From: Williamsia limnetica
GTDB lineage: Bacteria; Actinomycetota; Actinomycetes; Mycobacteriales; Mycobacteriaceae
Assembly: GCF_003217475.1 (NCBI RefSeq)
Contig: NZ_QJSP01000003.1
Coordinates: forward strand, 310,001 to 374,000
Reading direction: 5' to 3'
Length of the DNA stretch: 64,000 nucleotides
Position 1 is the stretch's first letter; each line of letters begins with the position of its first letter. The position numbers were made by a program, and so were the translations under genes. The notes below the pieces were generated by a model. That model was not told the DNA's origin, searched no databases, and worked only from the letters and a program-made list of their open reading frames with translations. This document shows positions 8,711 through 15,593 of this stretch, one piece after another.

Positions 8711-8740
8711 GGAAGGTCCCTTCGATGTTCTGCGTTACCA

Positions 8741-9760
8741 CTATGCGCGCGCGGCGAGTGTCGGGGCCAGTGCCGGGATGATCGTTTCGCCATAGGCGCC
8801 GAGAGTGGCATCTTTACCGTCGTGCTGGAGGTAGACCGCGAATTGGTCGACGCCGAGCGAACGCAGTTCCTCGAGCCGCTCGATGTGCTGATCAGGGGTT
8901 CCCAGCAGACAGAATCGGTCGACTATCTCGTCGGGCACGAAACTGGTGTGGCTGTTGCCCACCCGCCCGTGTTCGTTGTAGTCGTACCCGGTGCGGTTCT
9001 TGATGTAGTCGGTCAGCGCGGCGGGTACCTGGGTGTCGTCGCCACCGTATTTGTTCACCAGGTCGGCGACGTGGTTGCCCACCATGCCACCGAACCAGCG
9101 ACACTGATCACGTTGGTGCTCAATGTCTTCGCCCACGTACGCGGGCGCTGCGACGACGATGGACACCGCGTCGGGGTCTCGGCCGGCCGCCTCAGCAGCC
9201 TGTTTGACCCTGGTGACGGTCCACTCCACGATGGTGGGATCGGCCAGTTGCAGGATGAACCCGTCGGCGACCTGCCCGATCATCTCCAGAGCCTTGGGCC
9301 CGTACCCGGCGCCGTAGACGTCCAGGCGCGACCTGCCGGCCCACGGAAACCTGATCTCGGTGTCGTTGATGGTCGCGGTCCGGCCGTTGCCCAGTTCCTG
9401 GATGACCGAGATGCTCTCCCGCAAGGTCGCCAGTGTCGACGGCTTACCCGAGAGGACGCGAACCGCCGAGTCGCCGCGGCCTATCCCGCACACCGTTCGG
9501 TTGCCGTACATGGCGTTGAGCGTCGCGAACGTCGAGGCCGTGACGGTGGCGTCCCTCGTCAACGGATTGGTGACCATCGGCCCCACGATCACGTTGCGGG
9601 TGGCCGCGAGGATCTGGCTGTAGATCACATTCGGCTCGTGCCAGAGCACGTGTGAGTCGAAGGTCCAGACGTGCGTGAAGCCGCGATTCTCTGCGGCCAC
9701 CGCCAGCTCGACGACCCGTGAGGCCGGTGGATTGCATTGCATGACAACGCCGAAGTCCAT
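8741..9760 (-). CDS. Luciferase-like, predicted F420-dependent oxidoreductase
   Basis: This 339-residue bacterial-luciferase-fold protein has the style of F420-binding members of the family: MDFGVVMQCNPPASRVVELA at the N-terminus, FTHVWTFDSHVLWHEPNVIY, and a CGIGRGDSAVRVLSGKP cofactor loop. I recall it as a subfamily (TIGR03842-type) that often sits beside dihydropyrimidinase genes; that is memory, not a search. Here it lies between the carbamoyl-amidohydrolase (30 bp away) and dihydropyrimidinase (13 bp away), so it is almost certainly part of the same pathway. No canonical dihydropyrimidine dehydrogenase gene is present. It may therefore reduce uracil or thymine to the dihydro form with F420H2. 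FMN use cannot be excluded. Confidence 0.78.
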   Translation of the reverse strand: MDFGVVMQCNPPASRVVELAVAAENRGFTHVWTFDSHVLWHEPNVIYSQILAATRNVIVGPMVTNPLTRDATVTASTFATLNAMYGNRTVCGIGRGDSAVRVLSGKPSTLATLRESISVIQELGNGRTATINDTEIRFPWAGRSRLDVYGAGYGPKALEMIGQVADGFILQLADPTIVEWTVTRVKQAAEAAGRDPDAVSIVVAAPAYVGEDIEHQRDQCRWFGGMVGNHVADLVNKYGGDDTQVPAALTDYIKNRTGYDYNEHGRVGNSHTSFVPDEIVDRFCLLGTPDQHIERLEELRSLGVDQFAVYLQHDGKDATLGAYGETIIPALAPTLAARA

Positions 9761-9773
9761 GAGAGTCTCCTTC

Positions 9774-11195
9774 TCAGATCAGGTTCTGCGAGAGCTCGCG
9801 GCGGACGAACTGCCCGTCCGCACGAGAGCCGAGGTAAGTTCGGCGCTCGACGATCTTCTTGCCCCGCGAGAGCACGGTGTCGACGGCGCCGTCGATCTCG
9901 AAACCCTCCCAGGCCGAATAGTCCATGTTCATGTGGTGCGTTTTGTCGACCCCGATGCTGGTGTGCCCGTTGGGGTCATAAACGACCACGTCGGCGTCGG
10001 CACCCGGGGAGATCACGCCTTTGCGGGGGTACATCCCGAACATTCGGGCCGGGGTCGTAGCACACACCTCGACCCACCGCTCCAGACTGATCCGACCGTC
10101 GACGACGCCCTGGTACATCAGGTCGAGCCGGTGTTCGACTCCCCCGATGCCGTTGGGAATCTTGGAGAAATCGGAGATCCCGAGCTCTTTCTGGTCGACC
10201 ATGCAGAACGGGCAGTGGTCGGTGGCGACGCCCGCGACGTCGCCGGTGCGGATGAACTTCCACAATTCGTCCTGATGTCCTTCTGCCCGAGACCGCAACG
10301 GAGTCGAGCAGACCCACTTCGCACCCTCGAATCCCGGCGCTCCGAGCTGCTCCTCGAGGGAGAGGTAGAGGTACTGCGGGCACGTCTCGGCGAAGACGTT
10401 CGCGCCGCGACCTCGGGCCGTCGCGATCTGCTCGAGCGCCTGGCGGGCCGAGACATGCACCACGTACAGCGGGGCGCCGGTCACATCCGCGAGCATGATG
10501 GCTCGATGGGTGGCTTCTTCTTCGAGTTGCCACGGCCGCGACACCCCGTGGTAGTACGGCGAGGTCTCACCTCGTTTGAGGTGCTGCGACACCAATTCGT
10601 CGATGGCGATGCCGTTCTCGGCGTGCATCATCATCAGCGCGCCGGTATCGGCCGACTTCTGCATGGCGCGCAGGATCTGCCCGTCGTTCGAGTAGTAGAC
10701 GCCGGGGTATGCCATGAACAGCTTGAAGCTGGTGACCCCTTCGGTGATCAGTTCACCCATCGCAGAGATCGATTCGTCGTTGACGTCCCCGACGATCTGA
10801 TGGAAGCCGTAGTCGATGGCACAGTTCCCCGCGGCCTTCTCGTGCCACTGCGCAAGGGTGTCCTGCAACCGCTGACCCGGAGTCTGGATCGCGAAGTCGA
10901 CGATCGTCGTCGTGCCGCCGAATGCAGCCGCCCTGGTGCCGGTTTCGAAGGTGTCCGAGGCGGTGGTGCCGCCGAACGGCATCTGCATGTGGGTGTGGGC
11001 GTCCACGCCACCGGGGATGACGTACTTTCCGGTCGCATCGATCACCTCATCGACACTGCCGGCGAGATCGGCGCCGAAGGTTGCCGACCCGGGCTCGATC
11101 AGGGCCACGATGGATTCACCGTCGATCAGTACATCGATGAGCTGTCTGCCGGTGGCGGAGATGACGGTGCCACCGCTGATCAGAGTTGTCGACAT
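9774..11195 (-). CDS. Dihydropyrimidinase / D-hydantoinase
   Basis: This 473-residue cyclic amidohydrolase opens the ring of dihydrouracil or dihydrothymine to the N-carbamoyl amino acid. The binuclear zinc site is complete: GGVDAHTHMQMPFGG (His67, His69), the carboxylated Lys in SFKLFMAYPG (Lys158), MMMHAENG (His191), YVVHVSARQ (His247) and ATDHCPF (Asp326). Length and motif spacing match the bacterial dihydropyrimidinase/hydantoinase family. Its ATG shares one base with the stop of the upstream permease gene. The next genes downstream encode the F420-type enzyme, the carbamoyl-amidohydrolase and the transaminase, giving a coherent pyrimidine-degradation order. Confidence 0.9.
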   Translation of the reverse strand: MSTTLISGGTVISATGRQLIDVLIDGESIVALIEPGSATFGADLAGSVDEVIDATGKYVIPGGVDAHTHMQMPFGGTTASDTFETGTRAAAFGGTTTIVDFAIQTPGQRLQDTLAQWHEKAAGNCAIDYGFHQIVGDVNDESISAMGELITEGVTSFKLFMAYPGVYYSNDGQILRAMQKSADTGALMMMHAENGIAIDELVSQHLKRGETSPYYHGVSRPWQLEEEATHRAIMLADVTGAPLYVVHVSARQALEQIATARGRGANVFAETCPQYLYLSLEEQLGAPGFEGAKWVCSTPLRSRAEGHQDELWKFIRTGDVAGVATDHCPFCMVDQKELGISDFSKIPNGIGGVEHRLDLMYQGVVDGRISLERWVEVCATTPARMFGMYPRKGVISPGADADVVVYDPNGHTSIGVDKTHHMNMDYSAWEGFEIDGAVDTVLSRGKKIVERRTYLGSRADGQFVRRELSQNLI

Positions 11196-12514
11196 CAGTT
11201 TCCCTGCTTTCCTGCCAGTTCGCGGTCCGGGTCGGTGGGATCGATCGGGTCGGCCTGCACCCGTTGGTCAACCACGACCGTGCCGCGCCAGGTTCCGATC
11301 AATCGCATGACGTGGTAGATGATCACCGCGGAGATCGCGCCGAGGGCGATGCCGCCGAAGCTGAGATCCCCGATCTTCCAGGAGAAATCGGCGATGCCGA
11401 TGACGAGGGCGATGGCTGCGGTGAACTGGTTGATCGGCTTGGAGAAGTCGACCTTGTTGGTGACCCAGATGTGGACGCCGAGGATTCCGACCAGTCCGTA
11501 CAGGGCGATGGTGACACCACCGAGGACGCCCGGCGGGATGGAGGCGATGACCGCGCCCACCTTCGGCGACAGGCCCAGCAGGATGGCTGCTGCACCCGCG
11601 ACCCAGTAGGCCGCCGTCGAGTACACCTTCGTCGCCGCCATGACGCCGATGTTCTCGGCGTAGGTGGTGGTGGCCGAACCGCCGCCACTACCGGCGATCA
11701 CGGTGGCCAAACCGTCTGCCGCCAAGGCTTTTCCGATGCGGTGATCGTTGTTGATGCCGGTCATGGTGTTGATGGACTTCACGTGTCCGATGTTCTCGAC
11801 GACCAGGACGAGCACGACGGGGATGAACATCGGCAGGACCGACAGGTGGAAGGTGGGGGTGGCGAAGTCCGGCAGTCCCACCCAGCTCGCCGCACTGATC
11901 GGGTCGGTGTCGACCTCCCCGCGGGCCAGAGCGATGAAGTACCCGATGACGACACTGAGGAAGATCGCGAGCCGGCCGAGCAGCCCACGAAAAAGCACCA
12001 GGGACAGGACCAGCAGGACCAGCACGATGAAAGCGGTCACCGCGCCCTGCTCGAAGTTGGTCTTGGCCGTCGGAGCCAGGTTGAAACCGACAAGGGCGAC
12101 AATCGAACCGGTGACGACCGGAGGCATCATGGCCTCGATCCAGCCGATGCCGCTGAAGTTGACCACCACGCCGATGATCATCAGCAGGGCTCCGACCACG
12201 ACGATACCGCCGAGCGCACCCCCGGGCCCGTGAGCGGTGGAGGCGGCGATCGCCGGTGCGATGATGGCGAAACTCGAACCGAGGTAGCTCGGCAGGCGGT
12301 TGCGGGTGATGATCAGGAACAGGATCGTGCCGATGCCGGAGAACAGCAGTGTTGTCGCGGGCGGGAATCCGGTGAGTACGGGCACGAGGAAGGTGGCGCC
12401 GAACATGGCGACCACGTGCTGTAGGCCGATACCCACCGTTTTGGGCCAGCTCAGCCGTTCATGCGGTGCGACAACGGCATCACCGGTCTTGACTTGCCAG
12501 TCGAAGATGGACAT
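11195..12514 (-). CDS. NCS2 nucleobase:cation symporter (uracil/xanthine permease)
   Basis: The 439-residue integral membrane protein has the UraA-type pattern: GLQHVVAMFGATFLVPVL in the first helices, RLPSYLGSSFAIIAPAIA, and the family motif region MPPVVTGSIVALVGFNLAP, with about 14 membrane spans. NCS2 proteins import uracil, thymine or xanthine with a cation. The start ATG at 12514 has AAAGGA about 7 bp upstream; an upstream GTG at 12532 lies before that ribosome site. It is the first gene of the pyrimidine operon, directly upstream of dihydropyrimidinase, which favours a pyrimidine as the imported substrate. The C-terminal 20 residues are hydrophilic. Confidence 0.88.
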   Translation of the reverse strand: MSIFDWQVKTGDAVVAPHERLSWPKTVGIGLQHVVAMFGATFLVPVLTGFPPATTLLFSGIGTILFLIITRNRLPSYLGSSFAIIAPAIAASTAHGPGGALGGIVVVGALLMIIGVVVNFSGIGWIEAMMPPVVTGSIVALVGFNLAPTAKTNFEQGAVTAFIVLVLLVLSLVLFRGLLGRLAIFLSVVIGYFIALARGEVDTDPISAASWVGLPDFATPTFHLSVLPMFIPVVLVLVVENIGHVKSINTMTGINNDHRIGKALAADGLATVIAGSGGGSATTTYAENIGVMAATKVYSTAAYWVAGAAAILLGLSPKVGAVIASIPPGVLGGVTIALYGLVGILGVHIWVTNKVDFSKPINQFTAAIALVIGIADFSWKIGDLSFGGIALGAISAVIIYHVMRLIGTWRGTVVVDQRVQADPIDPTDPDRELAGKQGN

Positions 12515-12607
12515 GTGAGTTCCTTTCGGCACCGCGGGGTGACGGGGCCAGCTGTTAGGGAAAAGATCGACGCCGGTGTCGAAGGGTGATCGGGTCAGGA
12601 CGATTCG

Positions 12608-12620
12608 CCGTGAATCACGG
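12608..12620. promoter_or_regulatory. Candidate operator upstream of pyrimidine operon
   Basis: The gap between the VOC gene stop (12636) and the permease start (12514) holds the 13-bp palindrome CCGTGAATCACGG, flanked by GATTC-n5-GAATC (12602-12616). It lies about 95 bp before the permease ATG, a suitable place for activator binding. The cognate protein could be the PucR regulator encoded at 15594, but no second copy was found to support this. Confidence 0.35.
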
Positions 12621-12635
12621 TTGATTTGTTGTGTA

Positions 12636-13040
12636 TCAGGGTGATTCGAGGGTCAGGTGGTTGATCCGGAAGGCATTGCCCTCAGGGTCGAGGAAGACCG
12701 ACTGCCAGGCGCCGTAGTACGTGCGTGCCGGCGCCTTCACGCAGGTGGCACCCGCGGCGACGGCCGTCTTGGTGGCGGTGTCGACCTCGTCGTCATCGGC
12801 CATCTCGAAGGTGAGGAACGAACTCACTCCATCGCCCGGGTTCTCGGGGGCGGCGAGATTGAGCATGTCGTAGGCGGTATGGGCGCTGAAGCCGAGCACG
12901 GTGTCACCGACGCGCAGCCCCCGGAAGTGTTCAGAACGCAATTCGACGACTTCGTCGAATCCGAACACGCGGCGGTAGAAATCGCTGAGTTTGCCGATGT
13001 CGTCGGCGAAGACGCTGGCGAAGGACAGTCCTGTGGTCAT
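12636..13040 (-). CDS. VOC-superfamily protein (glyoxalase/dioxygenase fold)
   Basis: This 134-residue single-module protein has two beta-alpha-beta-beta-beta units: LSFASVFADDIGKLSDFYRR, then FRGLRVGDTVLGFS, SSFLTFEMADDDEVDTATK and SVFLDPEGNAFRINHL. Members of the fold bind a metal and act as glyoxalases, epimerases, extradiol dioxygenases or resistance proteins; function cannot be read from the fold alone. It stands 22 bp downstream of a lone ferredoxin gene and may be the last gene of the oxygenase-ferredoxin transcript. It could be a lyase or dioxygenase acting on an oxidised nucleobase product, but that is speculative. Confidence 0.7.
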   Translation of the reverse strand: MTTGLSFASVFADDIGKLSDFYRRVFGFDEVVELRSEHFRGLRVGDTVLGFSAHTAYDMLNLAAPENPGDGVSSFLTFEMADDDEVDTATKTAVAAGATCVKAPARTYYGAWQSVFLDPEGNAFRINHLTLESP

Positions 13041-13061
13041 GGGTTGGGCACTCCTGGGCTT

Positions 13062-13349
13062 TCAGAGATCGACGGCGAGGCGTGGTGTCAGAGACCGGCT
13101 GACGCAGAGGATGACTCGCTTTCCCGCGTCTCGGGCGCGCTGGGAGAGCACGGTGTCGCGGTGATCGGGGATTCCGTCGAGCACCGTCGCGACACAGGCG
13201 CCGCATTCTCCTTGCAGACAGTTGAACTCCGCGTGCGGGAGCTCCTGACGGACGATTTCGAGCGCGGTGCGGTCAGCGGGCACCACCCGGACGACGCCCG
13301 TTCGGCGCAGTTCGATCTCGAACGACGCCGGCGCGTGCTCGGTCATCAC
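13062..13349 (-). CDS. Stand-alone plant-type [2Fe-2S] ferredoxin (phthalate-dioxygenase-reductase C-terminal type)
   Basis: This 95-residue protein holds all four cluster ligands: Cys44, Cys49 and Cys52 in NCLQGECGAC, and Cys82 in KRVILCVSRS. The sequence around LDGIPDHRDTVLS and the ending LTPRLAVDL match the C-terminal ferredoxin domain of phthalate dioxygenase reductase or vanillate demethylase reductase (VanB). The FMN and NAD domains of those proteins are absent, so a separate reductase must supply electrons. The upstream oxygenase stop TAG shares its G with the GTG start here; an ATG one codon later is equally possible. 2-Oxoglutarate oxygenases need no ferredoxin, so the physiological partner is unclear. 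Confidence 0.82.
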   Translation of the reverse strand: MMTEHAPASFEIELRRTGVVRVVPADRTALEIVRQELPHAEFNCLQGECGACVATVLDGIPDHRDTVLSQRARDAGKRVILCVSRSLTPRLAVDL

Positions 13350-14341
13350 TATGAGCTCAGGACAATCGTTTTCGCGAACTTGGACGTCAGATGATCACCT
13401 GAGCTGATCGGCGCGTACTTGGGCTGGTCGCCCTCGGCGACACAGGTGGGCAGGCATTCGATCATCGCGTCGTAGTTCGGCTGATGGAAGAAGACCAGGG
13501 ACATGCGCTTGGTGTTGCCGCCGGCGTCGGGCCGCGGTGTGCGAACGCGATGCCGGGTGGAGGTCCACTGATCATTGGTCCACTGCGCCATGAGGTCTCC
13601 GATGTTGACCACCAGTGCGTCCGGCACAACAGGCACCGGGATCCAGTCTCCGTCCTTCGTGAACACCTCGAGGCCGCCCGGCGCTTCTTCCTGACGGACA
13701 ATGGTGAGGCTGCCGTAGTCGGTGTGAGCACCGGCGCGCATCTGGCCGGGTTGGGGCGGGGTGGTCATGTGCGGGTAGTTGATGGCCCTCAGCATGGAGA
13801 TGTCCTTGTCGATGGTGTCGACGAAGAAGTCGGGGTCCAATCCGAGGCCACGAGCGAAGGCGCTCATCAGCTTTCGCGACAGATCGTTCATCACCCGGAA
13901 ATAGGTGGTCCACGCCTGCTCCATGGTCGCCGGTGTCTGGGGCCACTGGTTGGGCAGGAAGTGCGGTCCGGCGTTCTCTTTCGAGAAATACGGATCGGCG
14001 CCGTCGAAGTCGACCGGACCGACGTCGAACTTCTCGTGCAGATCACGTGGCTGCTGTACGTCTTCGCTGTACGAGAAGGCCTGTTCGCCGATCGAGGAGT
14101 ACCCGCGGACGGTGTCGGGGCTCGGTTGCGCCACCCGGCGCTTGTCGGCTTCGGGCAGAGAGAAGAACTCGTCGGAGGTGCGGTACATCGCGTCGATGAC
14201 CTCCGCCGGGACGCCGTGATTCTTGATCTGGAAGAAACCGATCTCGCGGCAGGCGAGATCGAGTTCGGCAGCGACCGCGGCCTTGGCCTCGTCGTCACCG
14301 TCGTGCAGGGCAGAAATGTCGATCACCGGCACCACAGACAT
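13349..14341 (-). CDS. Isopenicillin-N-synthase-like 2-oxoglutarate/Fe(II) oxygenase, intact active site
   Basis: The 330-residue protein has an N-terminal DIOX_N-like domain (PVIDISALHDGDD, then IGFFQIKNHGVP) and a double-stranded beta-helix core. The iron triad is complete: His206 and Asp208 in GAHTDYGS, and His264 in STRHRV. The 2-oxoglutarate-binding pair is Arg279-x-Ser281 in KRMSLVFF. Fungal thymine 7-hydroxylase belongs to this superfamily. With a uracil/xanthine permease and a pyrimidine operon next door, an oxidised nucleobase is a reasonable substrate guess; a beta-lactam role is not supported. The start at 14341 begins the conserved region. It is coupled to the ferredoxin gene and has a paralog 200 bp upstream. 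Confidence 0.83.
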   Translation of the reverse strand: MSVVPVIDISALHDGDDEAKAAVAAELDLACREIGFFQIKNHGVPAEVIDAMYRTSDEFFSLPEADKRRVAQPSPDTVRGYSSIGEQAFSYSEDVQQPRDLHEKFDVGPVDFDGADPYFSKENAGPHFLPNQWPQTPATMEQAWTTYFRVMNDLSRKLMSAFARGLGLDPDFFVDTIDKDISMLRAINYPHMTTPPQPGQMRAGAHTDYGSLTIVRQEEAPGGLEVFTKDGDWIPVPVVPDALVVNIGDLMAQWTNDQWTSTRHRVRTPRPDAGGNTKRMSLVFFHQPNYDAMIECLPTCVAEGDQPKYAPISSGDHLTSKFAKTIVLSS

Positions 14342-14455
14342 CGTGTTCTCACTCCTTGTTCGTCGTCTCCGACCAAGTCTGTTGGCAACGCGAAAGGCCG
14401 ACAAGGGGCAGGCGCTCCGACAGATCCGAACCCGGACTGTCACCTCGCGTCAATC

Positions 14456-14484
14456 GAAACATCTGCGTAACACTGGATTACGCA
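14456..14484 (-). promoter_or_regulatory. Candidate nitrogen-control (GlnR-like) site and inverted repeat
   Basis: GAAAC (14456-14460), 6 bp, then GTAAC (14467-14471) gives the AC-n9-AC pattern known for actinobacterial GlnR boxes. Overlapping it is a perfect inverted repeat TGCGTAA (14464-14470) and TTACGCA (14478-14484). The site is about 120 bp upstream of the intact oxygenase start, in the 200-bp gap between the two oxygenase genes. GlnR control would suit a nitrogen-scavenging nucleobase cluster. The GlnR consensus is loose, so chance matches occur; the inverted repeat itself is certain. Confidence 0.4.
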
Positions 14485-14541
14485 ATCGACTTCTGGCACA
14501 TCACGCCGTTAACAGTTCGCGAGCGCAGGTCCGCCAATACG

Positions 14542-15519
14542 TCAGCGCCGCGGACGTCGACCGAACGTCGTCTGCCGCACGTATTTGTCAGTCAGATGCC
14601 GTCCCGCGATGAGACCGTCATCGAACTGCTGGTCTCCGCCGCGCAGCGGTGAGACCGCAACATCTGCATTGGGATGTTGGTAGAAGGCGAACTCCAGTCG
14701 GGAGCTGTCCAGGGCCACCGAGCGGGGTGGGTTGGCGGTGCGATTCAAGGTGGCAGGCCACTGGTCTCCGGTCCACTCGGCCAGCAGGTCCCCGACCAGC
14801 ACGACGAGCGTCGCCGGCGTGGTCGCGACCTCGTGCCACTCACCGTGCCGTCCGAGGACCTCGAGTCCACCCGGTGTCGATTCGGCCGATGTCACGGTGA
14901 ACGCGCCGTAGTCGGTGTGGATACCCGCACGCGACTGATGTGGCAGCGGCGACTCCCCCTGCGCCGGGTAGTAGAGCGCCCGCAACATACTCAGCTCGGT
15001 GTCGAAGTCACCGGCGAAGTGATCCGCGGGCAGGCCGAACAGTTCCGCGGTGAGCGACATCAACTCGCCGCCGATGCGCTGCATGTGGCGGTAGTACTGC
15101 TCCCAGACCGACCGGAAGCCGGCAGGCGCCGCAGGCCACAGGTTCGGATAGGCCATCGGACCGGCACCCGGTTCACCGAGCACCGGTGCATCGACAGGGC
15201 CGATGTCCATCTTCTCCTTGAGGTCGCCGTGGGACTCCTCACCCAACGAGTACGACATCCCCTCCGAGCCCGATCCGGACCAGCCGCGCACCTGATCCGG
15301 AGCCGGCTGGGCGACCTGCTCCTTCACCGATTCCGGCAGCAGAAAGAACTGCCGGGACGTCGAATACAGCTCGGCCAGCAGTGCTGCCGGTATCCGGTGC
15401 CCGACCAGGTAGGCGTGGCCGGACCGGGTGCAGGCGGTGTCGAGGAGCTCGATCTGGCGGGCACGCGAGGGGGTGCCCGGCCCGATCTCGGAAAGATCGA
15501 CCGGCGGGATGGAGAGCAC
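14542..15519 (-). CDS. Isopenicillin-N-synthase-like paralog with altered iron site
   Basis: This 325-residue protein starts at a GTG (VLSIPPVDLSEIG) and is clearly paralogous to the neighbouring oxygenase: LPESVKEQVAQPAPDQVRGW and GIHTDYGAFTV align with it throughout. His201 and Asp203 of the iron triad are kept. The distal His is Asn259 (ATLNRTANP, where the paralog has STRHRVRTP), and the Arg-x-Ser 2-oxoglutarate motif reads Arg274-Leu-Glu276. The frame is otherwise intact, so this is not simple decay. It may use a different ligand set, bind substrate without turning it over, or serve a regulatory role beside the divergent PucR gene. Confidence 0.78.
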   Translation of the reverse strand: MLSIPPVDLSEIGPGTPSRARQIELLDTACTRSGHAYLVGHRIPAALLAELYSTSRQFFLLPESVKEQVAQPAPDQVRGWSGSGSEGMSYSLGEESHGDLKEKMDIGPVDAPVLGEPGAGPMAYPNLWPAAPAGFRSVWEQYYRHMQRIGGELMSLTAELFGLPADHFAGDFDTELSMLRALYYPAQGESPLPHQSRAGIHTDYGAFTVTSAESTPGGLEVLGRHGEWHEVATTPATLVVLVGDLLAEWTGDQWPATLNRTANPPRSVALDSSRLEFAFYQHPNADVAVSPLRGGDQQFDDGLIAGRHLTDKYVRQTTFGRRPRR

Positions 15520-15593
15520 GCGACTACTCTGCCTCACAGTCGGGTTCGGCGCCGCCTTCGAGAGCGCATCGACCGCTGACGAGGAGGAATGTG

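Noticed and set aside
8114-9655. A 513-codon open frame on the + strand antisense to the amidohydrolase and F420-type genes
   Set aside because: Composition is rich in Arg, Val, Gly and His with no domain pattern. It is the usual GC-rich shadow of real genes on the other strand, which carry clear motifs.
9675-11318. A 547-codon open frame antisense to dihydropyrimidinase
   Set aside because: It is the shadow of a gene with a complete zinc site; it has no ribosome site and no recognisable domain.
11186-12424. Asp/Gly-rich frame antisense to the NCS2 permease
   Set aside because: Low-complexity acidic product typical of the complement of a hydrophobic membrane protein gene.
13349-15519. A beta-lactam (isopenicillin N synthase) biosynthetic cluster
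   Set aside because: No ACV synthetase, acyltransferase or resistance genes are nearby. The two proteins only share the oxygenase superfamily, and the surroundings are nucleobase catabolism.
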